Shown in pieces: positions 8,819-17,832 of a stretch of 64,000 bases of DNA. The notes under the pieces are model-generated. The model searched no databases. It saw only the letters and a program-made list of their open reading frames with translations, and had not been told where the DNA came from. Position 1 is the stretch's first letter; the number at the start of each line of letters is the position of its first letter. Both the position numbers and the translations under genes were made by a program. This stretch comes from CAWDMN01 sp963803155 (GTDB lineage Bacteria; Acidobacteriota; Terriglobia; Versatilivoradales; Versatilivoraceae), in contig CAWDMN010000048.1 of NCBI GenBank assembly GCA_963803155.1, positions 1 through 64,000 of the forward strand, written 5' to 3'.

Positions 8819-9509
8819 GACTCTCAGGATTCTCTTCGAATGGATTCAATCGAGGAGCCTGCACTGCCAGCATCTGGAAGCTGGGCAGAGCGGTCAACCT
8901 CAGCGATCGGACAACGCACCGAGCTATTTACATGCTTGAACAGCGAGGACTAATCAAGCGCAAAGGTCATGTCTTCGGCCAAAAAGGCGGGGGACTGATC
9001 TTCCAGGTTAATCGTCCGCCAATAGTAACTCCTCAGGTTGCGAATAAACCTGATTGGACAGAGAACAACCAAGGGATCTCTTTTTTGACAGCCAAGAGAA
9101 TGAAAATCCTTCATTGCCTTCAGGCCCATATCTGGAGGAAGTAATAACCGCCTATGAGCGTGAAACCAATAACCGGTGGCGGTCTTCAGATGCCGCAGCC
9201 TATGAAAAGGTCAGGCACATTCCAGCAGAGAAAATCATCCAATCAATAATCTCAGCCAAAGCCCGCGCAGCCAGCAGACCGAATAGCTTCTCCTATTTCA
9301 TCAAAGAAATCCTGGACCAAGCCAATCCCTCCTCGCAATCCCGCATCGCTCGCAATCATGCCCTAAAAAAAATAGTGGATCGCATCCGTTATCTTCATCT
9401 CGGTGCGCACAACTACACATCCATTGATTTGATAGAGGACGTCAAGATCGCCTGCGCGCGGCAGGGAGTGGCCTTCGATAATGATTTCTTCAATGAGATG
9501 TTGCGCTGA
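8819..9509 (+). pseudogene. winged-helix / replication-protein-like gene with frameshift
   Basis: One frame (after a stop at about 8819) reads SIWKLGRAVNLSDRTTHRAI then YMLEQRGLIKRKG and LIFQVNRPP, a winged helix-turn-helix of the kind found in DnaD-like or plasmid replication proteins. Near 9095-9110 the frame shifts, and the rest continues at 9120-9509 as a helical domain (YLEEVITAYERETNNRW, then AEKIIQSIISAKARA and FSYFIKEIL), ending NDFFNEMLR. The two halves together have the length and domain order of one protein of about 220 residues. The exact family is uncertain. The same terminal residues occur at the left edge of the window. Confidence 0.45.
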
Positions 9510-9797
9510 AAGAGGATACTTAGTTTGCCCTTTCTCATCTTGAGGGACAAAAGAAAGGTGTAATTCTCGTTTGATCTCTCGTTTCAAACCTTCTCACTGC
9601 GGGCCAGCCTTTGGCTGCAAGTTCAACCATTTTCAGGCAGATCGAGTTTTGGCGAAGGACAGGCGGTTAGATGTATACTGGCTGATGGCCGGGCAGGCAA
9701 AGCGGATAGCCCTTCGAATATGCAGTGGCAGATATAAGCAGCTGGGAAGGCACAAGAATCAGATAGAGTAAATTTATCGCAATTAAGGAATTCAACC

Positions 9798-10466
9798 ATG
9801 ACATTTTTCAGGTGGATTCTCCTGCTGTTTGGCCTAGTCTCTGTAGGTTTCGCCCAGGACAATGTCAGGCGAACCCAGGAAGAACTCCACCAGCTTCACC
9901 AGGACTCTAAGGCCTATATTCAGTTTCTGGAAGACCCAAAACGCGATGCCTACCAGAAGCCTCGCGAGGTTATGGCGGCCCTCGGCATTAAACCGGGCGA
10001 AGTGATCGCCGACATCGGGGCGGGTTCCGGTTATTTCACCTTTCATCTGGCCCACCAAGTCGGCGAAACAGGAAGGGTTTATGCCGTTGATATCAATCCG
10101 GATATGATCATCTATCTCAACCGGCGAATTCGGGATAGCAATGCGAGGAACGTGGTTGCAATCCTGGCTCCTCCAGACGATCCTCTCTTGCCTGACAATT
10201 CGTTGGATCGCTTCTTCTTTTGCGATACCTGGCACCATATCGAAAAACACGACCAGTATCTGGCGCTGATGAAGAAAGCACTGAAGACCGGGGGACAGGT
10301 GGTAATGATTGATTTTCAGAAGAAGGAACTCCCAGTGGGCCCCCCTTTGAACATGAAGATAGCTCGGGAGGACTTAATCCGGCAAATGGAACAAGACGGC
10401 TTTGTGCTTGTGCAGGAGCACACCTTTCTCCCTTACCAGTACTTTCTTATCTTCAAAGTCAAGTAG
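9798..10466 (+). CDS. secreted class I SAM-dependent methyltransferase-like protein
   Basis: A 222-residue protein that begins with a signal-peptide-like stretch (MTFFRWILLLFGLVSVGFA, then QDN), followed by a Rossmann methyltransferase fold: motif I VIADIGAGSGYFTFHLA at about residues 66-82, motif II VYAVDINPDMI, and LKTGGQVVMIDF for motif V/VI. AAGGA lies upstream of the ATG. Periplasmic methyltransferase-like proteins of this type are common in environmental genomes, but their substrate is unknown and the enzyme would need SAM outside the cytoplasm, so the leader may be an anchor. It stands alone, with large gaps on both sides. Confidence 0.8.
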   Translation: MTFFRWILLLFGLVSVGFAQDNVRRTQEELHQLHQDSKAYIQFLEDPKRDAYQKPREVMAALGIKPGEVIADIGAGSGYFTFHLAHQVGETGRVYAVDINPDMIIYLNRRIRDSNARNVVAILAPPDDPLLPDNSLDRFFFCDTWHHIEKHDQYLALMKKALKTGGQVVMIDFQKKELPVGPPLNMKIAREDLIRQMEQDGFVLVQEHTFLPYQYFLIFKVK

Positions 10467-10961
10467 CAGGATGAGGATGCGTTCCGCAAAAGGTGCTAAC
10501 GCGTCCACCGAGTCAGCCACAAGTCAAGTCGTCGCTACGTCAGATTTGAGAAGCCAGTTACCATTAAAGAAGTCGATTCTACTTTCTTCACCAGCATGCC
10601 ATTCACTTCAGATTCTTGTTTGACTTTATTCCATTCGGGGTCAGGCAGGAGAGTACCTGAATTTAAGTATTTTGCAGCAAAGAAGAAGAGCAAGCTTTGA
10701 TTTCAGATGGCAATAATGAAAAAGTCGGATCAAGTTTATTCGACTTGGTCCGACTTGGATTGGAAATAATTCATGTCCTTTCGGCAGGTGTGCTACGGGG
10801 GGAAACGCTCATTTTCTAAAAAGACATTGAATGTTTATCAGCCAACTCCGCAGTGCCTGGCCAGTGGCAAAAAGACGGTTGTGCCTGCAGGCCTGGGTAG
10901 TTACACTGAAAACTGCCGATTGATGCAGTAGAGGAAAACATCCACCTCGGCAAAAAGGAAA
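10467..10961. other. intergenic region, possible short coding remnant
   Basis: No complete gene is seen in these 495 bases. On the minus strand, about 10530-10690 can be read as AKYLNSGTLLPDPEWNKVK followed by SEVNGMLVKKVESTSLM, which has a protein-like composition, ends at a stop and lacks a start. It may be a gene remnant. Confidence 0.3.
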
Positions 10962-11876
10962 TTAAATCAGTTGCAAGTAAGTATTGCAATCCAATCGACG
11001 GCACTCAATTTTAGGGGGGGCTTCGCTAGAGATCTCTATATAAGACTCAGAATTATGGAAATTATCCGGGAAGATTGCCAGACAATTACCGCAGCCTTTT
11101 TGGGACTTAAATAGAATCGCTTCGATTCCTGCAGCATGGACAATTTGGCCAAATATTTGAGAATTGGAGGGAAGGTCTAGGCATTGAGGAACAAGTCGCC
11201 ACTGTGGGTTAAGCAACTGACTCTGCAATTGATTACAATTTTTGACAAACCCTGGAGGGTTAAGCCGCAAGGTGGCAGCTTTTTTAGACAGCGATCTATC
11301 CAATCGGAAACCCTGAATCAATTTGACAAACCCTGCTAGCGAGGTCCTATCGTTTATGTCGAGGGTCGATTCAATCTGACCTTTAACAAATATTGTTGCA
11401 TGAGATTCTGCGCGGCAAAGGGCCAGATCGAATGGTGAAAGATCTGTAGGATTATCGTTGGCCTCGCATCCAAACTTTTCAAGAAAAGCAGTTGGATAAT
11501 CTTCAGCGAGATAGAGTGAAGGAAAACGAGGGAACCTGACGGGGTCGATATCACCAATATTAAATCTGCCTCCTGGAGACAAAAGAACGCTCCCTTTTGC
11601 TGAGAGGGGACAGAGGCAATATTTATAAGTTACAATGCGGACCCACCTATCAAATTCAAAAGATCGTGTCCGTTGGCTGAGCGAATCTTTCAATTCCGGG
11701 AAGATTTTAGCCCGCTGGTGCTCCAGAGCAGAATAATACTGGTTCTCATAATCGGTGACTTCTTCAGTCCGTCTCTTCAAGCTGCGAATTTCAGCAGCAG
11801 TAAAAGAGTCGAAAACATAGGTGTCTCGAAATCCCAAGACTGGCTTTGGGCTGAAGAAATCTTTTTTTTTGCTCAT
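10962..11876 (-). CDS. RES-domain toxin (NAD-degrading type)
   Basis: A 304-residue protein. The RES domain is seen in GGRFNIGDIDPVRFPRFPSL then YLAEDYPTAFLEKFG: the Arg of GGRF and the Tyr/Glu positions are the usual active-site residues of RES toxins, which in studied cases break down NAD+. The ATG at 11876 lies two bases after the stop of the Xre/ParS-type antitoxin; this start is preferred over a longer frame because it fits that coupling. The protein is longer than many RES toxins, with an N-terminal helical extension of about 90 residues. Enzymatic activity is inferred from the family. Confidence 0.82.
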   Translation of the reverse strand: MSKKKDFFSPKPVLGFRDTYVFDSFTAAEIRSLKRRTEEVTDYENQYYSALEHQRAKIFPELKDSLSQRTRSFEFDRWVRIVTYKYCLCPLSAKGSVLLSPGGRFNIGDIDPVRFPRFPSLYLAEDYPTAFLEKFGCEANDNPTDLSPFDLALCRAESHATIFVKGQIESTLDINDRTSLAGFVKLIQGFRLDRSLSKKAATLRLNPPGFVKNCNQLQSQLLNPQWRLVPQCLDLPSNSQIFGQIVHAAGIEAILFKSQKGCGNCLAIFPDNFHNSESYIEISSEAPPKIECRRLDCNTYLQLI

Positions 11877-11878
11877 GG

Positions 11879-12271
11879 CTAGGCGCTGATCCCGGCAAGT
11901 GAATCGTTCACGAATTTCAACAGTTTCTTGTAACGTCCGTAGCGAACCATGTCGCGGGGGGCAATGTGGCCCAACAATGGGTTTGGAGTAATGAACCACA
12001 GGTGGGTTTTCCGGATGTCCCCTTCGAAGAATTCAGCAACCATCTCCACAATGACCCCAATCTCAATCAGTTTTCTTTTCACATCTTCTGGAATCCGCGA
12101 ATCATAACGGACCGATCTCTGTGAAACCGCTGTTGCCTTGGCGACTTCTGCTTGAGTCAATTCCAAAAAATCCACAACTTTTTTAGGATATTTTGCTTCG
12201 TCCTGGTAGATTCCCAGATAGCTCCTCTTGGGAATCGACGAGAATAGATCTGTCGCTGCTTGAGTTTGCAT
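11879..12271 (-). CDS. Xre/MbcA/ParS-type antitoxin
   Basis: A 130-residue protein of the MbcA/ParS/Xre antitoxin family, which pairs with RES toxins. A helix-turn-helix-like part (LELTQAEVAKATAVSQRSV) is followed by the C-terminal toxin-binding domain ending HLWFITPNPLLGHIAPRDMV then RYGRYKKLLKFVND. I prefer the ATG at 12271 (MQTQAATDLF), preceded by GAGGGGGG; a longer frame to 12322 is possible. It should neutralise the RES toxin and repress the shared promoter. In this island it is the last transcription unit downstream of trlF and the HEPN-like gene. Confidence 0.85.
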   Translation of the reverse strand: MQTQAATDLFSSIPKRSYLGIYQDEAKYPKKVVDFLELTQAEVAKATAVSQRSVRYDSRIPEDVKRKLIEIGVIVEMVAEFFEGDIRKTHLWFITPNPLLGHIAPRDMVRYGRYKKLLKFVNDSLAGISA

Positions 12272-12438
12272 AATCCCCCCTCGGCTGTTGTATCGTCCAA
12301 TATATTGCCATACTTTAGCCATGTTTTAACCAACATTGTACCACATTTTAAGCATCAAGATGAAAAAGAAGTAAGGGAAGGTGTCTTTAATTTCTATCCA
12401 TGGGAATATCCCCTCCTGGTAGGGGTGGACGACGAAGG

Positions 12439-12457
12439 ATGCACGCAATGCGTGCAT
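12439..12457. repeat. perfect hairpin in a structured intergenic stretch
   Basis: ATGCACGC-AAT-GCGTGCAT is a perfect 8-base stem. Two more short inverted repeats follow: CGTGC/GCACG at 12490-12506 and CAAGTG/CACTTG at 12523-12542. The run of hairpins between the antitoxin and the HEPN-like gene could be a repeat-type element or a terminator region; there is no clear T-run. Confidence 0.4.
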
Positions 12458-12585
12458 GGGTGGGTTCGTGAAGCGCCTCTGGCATCGCCCGTGCTTGGCA
12501 GGCACGCTCCTGACGCTCCTGTCAAGTGCTTTGCAACACTTGGAAACAGGATAAAGAATAAAGAGATCAGGCCCTGCTTCCCCCT

Positions 12586-13164
12586 TCATGACTGTGCCGA
12601 GCAGGATTGTGAATAGGGACTCTGCCGAGCTGGACTGTAAATAATGCCAACATCCGCAAATCCAAGCGGAAGTCGTTTCTTGAATTTCTCCTGCAAATCG
12701 GGATCGGACGCAAGACCACCAAAATAACCATTTACAGCCGCCTGAAAGTCATTGAAGAAATCTTCAAAATTGATGACTTTAGCTCCCCTTATGCCCATTG
12801 GATCGTGCAACTCCGGATGTAGGTGTGTGAGGGCTACACCCCCTCCAATGGAATAGTTATGTGCAAGCCTGCATCGAATGTGGTTGTACACGTCTGCCGG
12901 ATCATATTGCGGGAAAAATCTAATCACGAAATCTTTATAGTTCTTTGACGCCTCTCCTGGTTTAGGTTTGAAAGACTTAATACCACAGAAAAAACCAGCA
13001 AAAAAATCGATGGCACAAGAGATAAGAATAAAAGCTGCTAAGGGCGTGCTCCCCTCCTCCGCAGTCTTAGTCGCATCATAGGTTCTTCTAATACTCCCAA
13101 GAATCCAGCCTTCATATTTCTTTGTGACAGCAGTTATTGCCGCGTGCAATTCTTGTTTAGTCAT
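12586..13164 (-). CDS. HEPN-like protein of unknown function
   Basis: A 192-residue protein that I do not recognise as a named family. It is mostly helical and contains IRCRLAHNYS (R97-X4-H102), which matches the RX4-6H motif of HEPN RNase domains; a Cys-rich hydrophobic helix (LISCAIDFFAGFFCGI) precedes it. HEPN domains are common in toxin and abortive-infection proteins, and this gene is in a defence island, so an RNase role is a reasonable guess and no more. An IS66 element ends five bases upstream of the ATG and has removed the native ribosome-binding region from its promoter, so the gene is probably poorly expressed now. Without the IS it would begin about 175 bases after trlF. Confidence 0.55.
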   Translation of the reverse strand: MTKQELHAAITAVTKKYEGWILGSIRRTYDATKTAEEGSTPLAAFILISCAIDFFAGFFCGIKSFKPKPGEASKNYKDFVIRFFPQYDPADVYNHIRCRLAHNYSIGGGVALTHLHPELHDPMGIRGAKVINFEDFFNDFQAAVNGYFGGLASDPDLQEKFKKRLPLGFADVGIIYSPARQSPYSQSCSAQS

Positions 13165-13264
13165 AGATGGTCTCTAAGTAAGCGTCCATTTATCCCCACC
13201 TTCCAATAAAGACCATTGCCGAGGATAATGCTTCCGAAAATACAATAGGGAGGCAAAGTCCATC

Positions 13265-13594
13265 ATGAAGGCGACAGCAGAGATCATAGAGTATTGGCAG
13301 CAGCAAGTCCGAGGATATCAAGAAAGTGGAGTAAGCCGAAGGGAATATTGTCAGCAGCATCAGATCCCCATTCATCGGTTGGGTTATTGGCAACGGAAAT
13401 TAAAAAAGCAGGCGATTCGATCCCTCGAGAAAAAACGAATGGGCTGGATACCCTTGCAATTGTGCGAGGAAGATCCGTCAAATCGGGACACTGGAATTCG
13501 CCTGAGGATTGGGCGAGTGATTGTGGAGGTAGAGAGGGGATTTGACCGGCAACTGCTGGCCGAGGTGCTGGAGGTGGTGGGTGCGGCATGTTGA
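13265..13594 (+). CDS. tnpA: IS66 accessory protein TnpA
   Basis: A 109-residue protein with an N-terminal helix-turn-helix segment (EIIEYWQQQVRGYQESGVSR then REYCQQHQIPIHRLGYWQRK) as in the IS66 OrfA/TnpA protein. It overlaps tnpB by seven bases, which suggests translational coupling. Intact. Confidence 0.88.
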   Translation: MKATAEIIEYWQQQVRGYQESGVSRREYCQQHQIPIHRLGYWQRKLKKQAIRSLEKKRMGWIPLQLCEEDPSNRDTGIRLRIGRVIVEVERGFDRQLLAEVLEVVGAAC

Positions 13595-13941
13595 GCCAGG
13601 TGCCAGTAAGTCCGATTCATCTGGCACCCGGGGCGACTGACCTTCGCAAATCGATCGATGGATTGGCGGCTCTGGTCAGTGGAGTATTTCAATTGGACCC
13701 TTTTTCGGAGCAGTGGTTTGTTTTCTGCAACCGGCAGCGGGACAAGTTGAAGATTCTTCGTTGGGAACATAATGGGTTCTGGCTTTATTACCGGCGATTA
13801 GAACGGGGGCGATTCCAGTGGCCGTCGGGAGGTGAGGAGCCCTTGGCCATCAGGCGGCGGCAATTGCAGTGGTTGTTGGATGGATTGAGTGTGGAGCAGC
13901 GGCAAGCTCATCGGGCGGTGGCGGCTCGGGTGGTGATCTGA
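13588..13941 (+). CDS. tnpB: IS66 Orf2-like protein TnpB
   Basis: A 117-residue protein with the IS66 Orf2 pattern: GATDLRKSIDGLAALV, then FVFCNRQRDKLKILRWE, NGFWLYYRRLERGRFQWP and LLDGL near the end. It is required for transposition with TnpA and TnpC in studied IS66 elements. Full length. Confidence 0.92.
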   Translation: MLSQVPVSPIHLAPGATDLRKSIDGLAALVSGVFQLDPFSEQWFVFCNRQRDKLKILRWEHNGFWLYYRRLERGRFQWPSGGEEPLAIRRRQLQWLLDGLSVEQRQAHRAVAARVVI

Positions 13942-14075
13942 GTTGTGCAAAGATTGGACAGCCAGTTTGGCCGGCGAAAAAGTTACGGCAAAAACGGTTA
14001 AGATACCAGTAAATATGAGGGTTTCAGGGAATTTTGTACTTGAAAAAAGAAGGGCAAATCCGTATAATAGCAGGC

Positions 14076-15653
14076 ATGTCAACGGTCTTGCCAAAGCCCC
14101 TGGAAACTCGCGAAGAACTGGTTGCTCAGTTGAATCAACAGGCCACAAAAATCGAACAGCTGGAGGAAAAGCTGCGCTGGTTTGAGGAGCAGTTTCACTT
14201 GGCGCGAGCCAAACAGTATGGCCCATCGAGTGAACGCAGCGTGCCGGAACAACCCAGCCTGTTCAATGAGGCGGAAGCAGTCGATGAAGCCGCTCCGGCT
14301 CTCGCCGAAGACAAGATTACCATCAGCTATGAACGGAAAAGAAAGCCCGGGCGGCGGCCCATTCCGCAAGACCTTCCGATGGAGCGCATCGAGTACCGGC
14401 TGGCGGAAGAGGAGCAGGTCTGTTCCTGTTGTGGCGGCCGGATGCACGAAATGAGTGAAGAGACCCGTCATGAAGTGCAGCTGATTCCGGCGCAGGTAAA
14501 AATCTTACAGCACGTCCGTTTTGTCTACAGCTGCCGGAACTGCGAGAAGAATGGGATCGAAGTACCCATTAAAACGGCGGTGGCACCCAAACCGGTGATT
14601 GAAAAAGGTCTGGCTTCGGCTTCGTCGGTGGCTTATGTGATGACGATGAAGTTTGTGGAAGGGGTGCCCTTGTACCGGCAAGAACAACATTATCAGCGGA
14701 TGGGCATCGAACTGTCCCGATCGGTTCTTTCAAACTGGATGATCAAGGGAAGTGAATGGCTGGAGTTGCTCTATCTTCGTTTGAGGCAAAAGTTGCTCGA
14801 GCGGGATATTCTCCATGCGGATGAGACAACGGTCCAAGTGCTGAAGGAACCGGGACGAGAGGCGGAGAGCCAATCGTACATGTGGTTGTATCGGACCGGA
14901 AGAGAAGGACCCGCTATGGTCCTCTATGATTATCAGCAAAGCCGTGCTGGAGATCATCCCAAAGAATTCTTAAAAGGATTCCAGGGATATCTGCAGGTGG
15001 ATGGCTATGCGGGATATCATGACCTGCCCCAGGTCACTTTGGTGGGGTGTTGGGCGCATGCTCGAAGAAAATTCGATGAAGCTCTGAAAGGATTGCCGGC
15101 CAAGTATCGCAAGAACGGCAGCCAGGCCCAGGCGGGCTTGGATCAGATTAATCGGCTCTTTGACATGGAGCGGGGACTGAAAGAGAGCACTCCGGAAGAG
15201 CGTTTGAAATCACGGCAAGAGAAAAGCCGGCCGGTGTTGGATCAGTTTCGCCGGTGGTTGGATGAACAAGCTCTGGTCGTTTTACCTAAAAGCCTTTTGG
15301 GCGTGGCCGTGAATTATTGTCGTCAGCAATGGCCGAAGCTGATCCGTTTCCTGGAGGATGGCCGGTTGGAACTGTCCAACAACCGGGCGGAACGATCCAT
15401 CAAACCCTTCGTCATTGGAAGGAAAAACTGGCTGTTCAGTAACACCCCCAAGGGGGCGAAATCAAGTGCCATCATCTACAGCCTTATCGAAACCGCCAAA
15501 GAAAACAACCTGGATCCTTATGCTTATCTATTCCTTTTATTTGAGAAATTGCCCAACCTGCCGCTCAGAGATAATCAAAATCTGGATCCACTGTTGCCCT
15601 GGAATGTTGATCTCAAACCGGTCCGCCGTTCTTCACAAAACCAGTCATCATAA
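14076..15653 (+). CDS. tnpC: IS66 transposase TnpC
   Basis: A 526-residue transposase starting at ATG 14076 (MSTVLPKPLETREELVAQL). It has an N-terminal leucine-zipper-like coiled coil, a zinc-binding segment (CSCCGGRMHEMSEE), and the DDE core with HADETTVQVL, YLQVDGYAGYHDL and LSNNRAERSIKPFVIGRKN. All catalytic regions appear intact and the length is normal. A 134-base gap after tnpB may hold its own expression signals. Confidence 0.94.
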   Translation: MSTVLPKPLETREELVAQLNQQATKIEQLEEKLRWFEEQFHLARAKQYGPSSERSVPEQPSLFNEAEAVDEAAPALAEDKITISYERKRKPGRRPIPQDLPMERIEYRLAEEEQVCSCCGGRMHEMSEETRHEVQLIPAQVKILQHVRFVYSCRNCEKNGIEVPIKTAVAPKPVIEKGLASASSVAYVMTMKFVEGVPLYRQEQHYQRMGIELSRSVLSNWMIKGSEWLELLYLRLRQKLLERDILHADETTVQVLKEPGREAESQSYMWLYRTGREGPAMVLYDYQQSRAGDHPKEFLKGFQGYLQVDGYAGYHDLPQVTLVGCWAHARRKFDEALKGLPAKYRKNGSQAQAGLDQINRLFDMERGLKESTPEERLKSRQEKSRPVLDQFRRWLDEQALVVLPKSLLGVAVNYCRQQWPKLIRFLEDGRLELSNNRAERSIKPFVIGRKNWLFSNTPKGAKSSAIIYSLIETAKENNLDPYAYLFLLFEKLPNLPLRDNQNLDPLLPWNVDLKPVRRSSQNQSS

Positions 15654-16434
15654 TCCCTGTCCCCCCGTAATCACAAGGTGGGGATAAATGGACGCTTACG
15701 TCTCTAAGTCTTTTAGAGTATTTTAGGAACATTATCCGGATCGGATGCGTAGTTTTGCGGCAATGGCGGCGAGGCGGTCAAAGTTGTTTTAATTACTAAA
15801 TGTAAATTGCAAACTAAGAAACGCAGAATCTCATACTTCCCGTCAGAATAATATACTTTTCTATCAATCTTTCTTTATGTTTTAGCAAGAGCATATTTTT
15901 GTTCACGACGACGGAAGGCTTCGGTTCCACCTTCAAGAATCTTGCATACATCCTCTCTAATGCCGCTGGATTGGCCGTTTCTTCCAGAATTTTCCAATGA
16001 GCCGCTACGATATAGGATCTTGGGGGATCTTGAACCATCAAAATTTGCTACAATTACTTGTTCTGCATCAGTATTCACAACCAAATTTGGATTATGAGTG
16101 ATAATTATAATCTGACGAGTCTTCTTCCGGTCACGGAAGTATTGGATCAGACCTGGATAAACTGACAGATTATCGAGATTATCATCCGGTTGGTCTATAA
16201 TTAAGGGGCGATTATCTTCTTGTTCTGCTTCCAAATACAATAATAGGAGAACAATTCCCTTTTCACCTGGTGAAAGCAAATTCAGTGGCTTGCCGTCAAA
16301 CTTCAATGAATAGGTCACAGCAAATTTGCTGGCATCGTAAATCCAATTATCAAAATCCTTGCGTTCCCAACCTTGCCGAATTTGATTTTCGATCTTAATA
16401 TCTTTGCCGTTATCCTTTAAAAATGAATTTTACA

Positions 16435-17832
16435 GGGAAAGTCCTAAACTTAGTTGAAAAAGGAGCATGACCTCACTTAAAACAGAGGTGTTTTACCGGC
16501 AAGTAAGACACTGAGATTAAGGAGATCATGCATGGGACAGAGAGTAATTGGAGCCGGAAAAAGAAGCAAGGGCAAAGAGAGAAGAAAAAAGAGACAACAA
16601 ATCCAAGAAGAAGTTAGGACTTTGGACAGTCGGTTTGAACTGATCCAGATGTTGATCCCTCTAGGCTTGAAAGCAGTGGAAGAAGAATTACAGAAAGAGG
16701 TGGAACAGCTGGTTGGCCGCGGAGCCAGCCGGAGTCCGGAGAATCGACGCTGGGGAAGAAATCCAGGATCAGTCTACCTGGGAGATCAGAAAGTCAGAGT
16801 CGAAGTGCCGCGAGTACGAAATGTAGCGGTGCGCCAAGAAGTGCCTCTGGAGAGTTATCAAGCTTTTCGAAAGACGAAGGTGTTGGACCATCAGGTCCTG
16901 AATCGACTGATCTGTGGGATCAGCCAGAGGCAATATGAACAGGCGGCTCTCTGTGTGCCCGAGACGTTTGGGATCAAAAAGAGCAGTGTGTCGCGACACT
17001 TCATTCGAACCACGGCTCGGAAGTTGGAAACTTTTTTGAATCGGGATTTGAGCCAGCACGATCTTGTGGCGATCTTTATCGATGGGAAGCGGTTAGCAGA
17101 AACCGATATGATCGTGGCTTTGGGGATTACGCTCGAGGGTAAAAAGATCCTATGGGGATTTGTAGAAGCCAGCACAGAAAATCAACGAGTGGCTCAGGAT
17201 TTTATCCAGCGACTGCTGGATCGAGGGTTAAGAACCGAACAGGAGATTCTCTTCATTATCGACGGAGCCAAAGGGCTGTATAAAGGGATCAAGGCGAGCC
17301 TGGCGGAGAAAGCCTTGATTCAAAGATGCCAATGGCACAAGCGGGAAAATGTAGTCAGTTATTTGAGCCGGGAACAAGCAAAACGATTCCGGCAGAAAAT
17401 GCAGACGGCTTATCAGCAACCCAGTTATGAAAAGGCGAAAGAAGCCCTGGAGCGAATTGCTAAAGAGCTGCGATTGATCAATGGTTCTGCGGTGGAGAGC
17501 CTGAAAGAAGGGTTAGAAGAGACTCTGACTCTGCATCGTTTGGGATTGTTTGAAGAATTAGGCACCAGTTTTAAAACCACCAATTGCATTGAGAATGTGA
17601 ATCGGCAATTGGAGCGGTTGACGCATCGAGTCAGTTACTGGAAGAACAGCGATCAGCGCCAGCGTTGGATAGCCACGTCGCTCCTGCAAATTGAGCCCGG
17701 GCTAAGAAAGGTGAAAGGCTTTCGTCATCTAAAAGCCCTTCGCAAAGCCATGAAAAAGGAAAGTCATCCAAAATCGGATCAAGCAGCCGCTTGAGGCTTA
17801 TGCTCATTTTCAACTAAAAAAGGGCTTGACCC
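16435..17832 (+). mobile_element. IS256-family element, copy A (diverged, plus strand)
   Basis: A 1398-base element with imperfect terminal repeats sharing TTAGTTGAAAA.GAGCAT.ACC. It interrupts the 3' part of trlF. The right flank is AATTTACA (17833-17840) and the left flank AATTTTACA (16426-16434), so the 8-base duplication differs by one T in a homopolymer; using the right copy restores the trlF frame. Its sequence differs from copies B, C and D by scattered substitutions, so it is an older or separate arrival. Confidence 0.93.
16532..17794 (+). CDS. IS256-family transposase, copy A
   Basis: A 420-residue mutator-type (IS256) transposase. The DDE acids are visible in IFIDGKRLAETD, LFIIDGAKGLYKG and TTNCIENVNRQLERLTHR, and the CQWHKRENV stretch is typical. 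It differs from the other three copies at about twenty residues (for example GAGKRSKGKERR against RTGKRIKGKEGR). It appears full length and intact. Confidence 0.95.
   Translation: MGQRVIGAGKRSKGKERRKKRQQIQEEVRTLDSRFELIQMLIPLGLKAVEEELQKEVEQLVGRGASRSPENRRWGRNPGSVYLGDQKVRVEVPRVRNVAVRQEVPLESYQAFRKTKVLDHQVLNRLICGISQRQYEQAALCVPETFGIKKSSVSRHFIRTTARKLETFLNRDLSQHDLVAIFIDGKRLAETDMIVALGITLEGKKILWGFVEASTENQRVAQDFIQRLLDRGLRTEQEILFIIDGAKGLYKGIKASLAEKALIQRCQWHKRENVVSYLSREQAKRFRQKMQTAYQQPSYEKAKEALERIAKELRLINGSAVESLKEGLEETLTLHRLGLFEELGTSFKTTNCIENVNRQLERLTHRVSYWKNSDQRQRWIATSLLQIEPGLRKVKGFRHLKALRKAMKKESHPKSDQAAA

Larger units (their letters stand above)
13178..15699 (+). mobile_element. complete IS66-family element with 8-bp target duplication
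   Basis: The element is 2522 bases long. Its ends are inverted repeats of about 25 bases, beginning GTAAGCGTCCATTTATCC on the left and ending GGATAAATGGACGCTTAC on the right. It carries tnpA, tnpB and tnpC in the normal IS66 order. The flanks are GTCTCTAA at 13170-13177 and GTCTCTAA at 15700-15707, the 8-base duplication typical of this family. The perfect ends and intact genes suggest a recent insertion. Confidence 0.97.
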
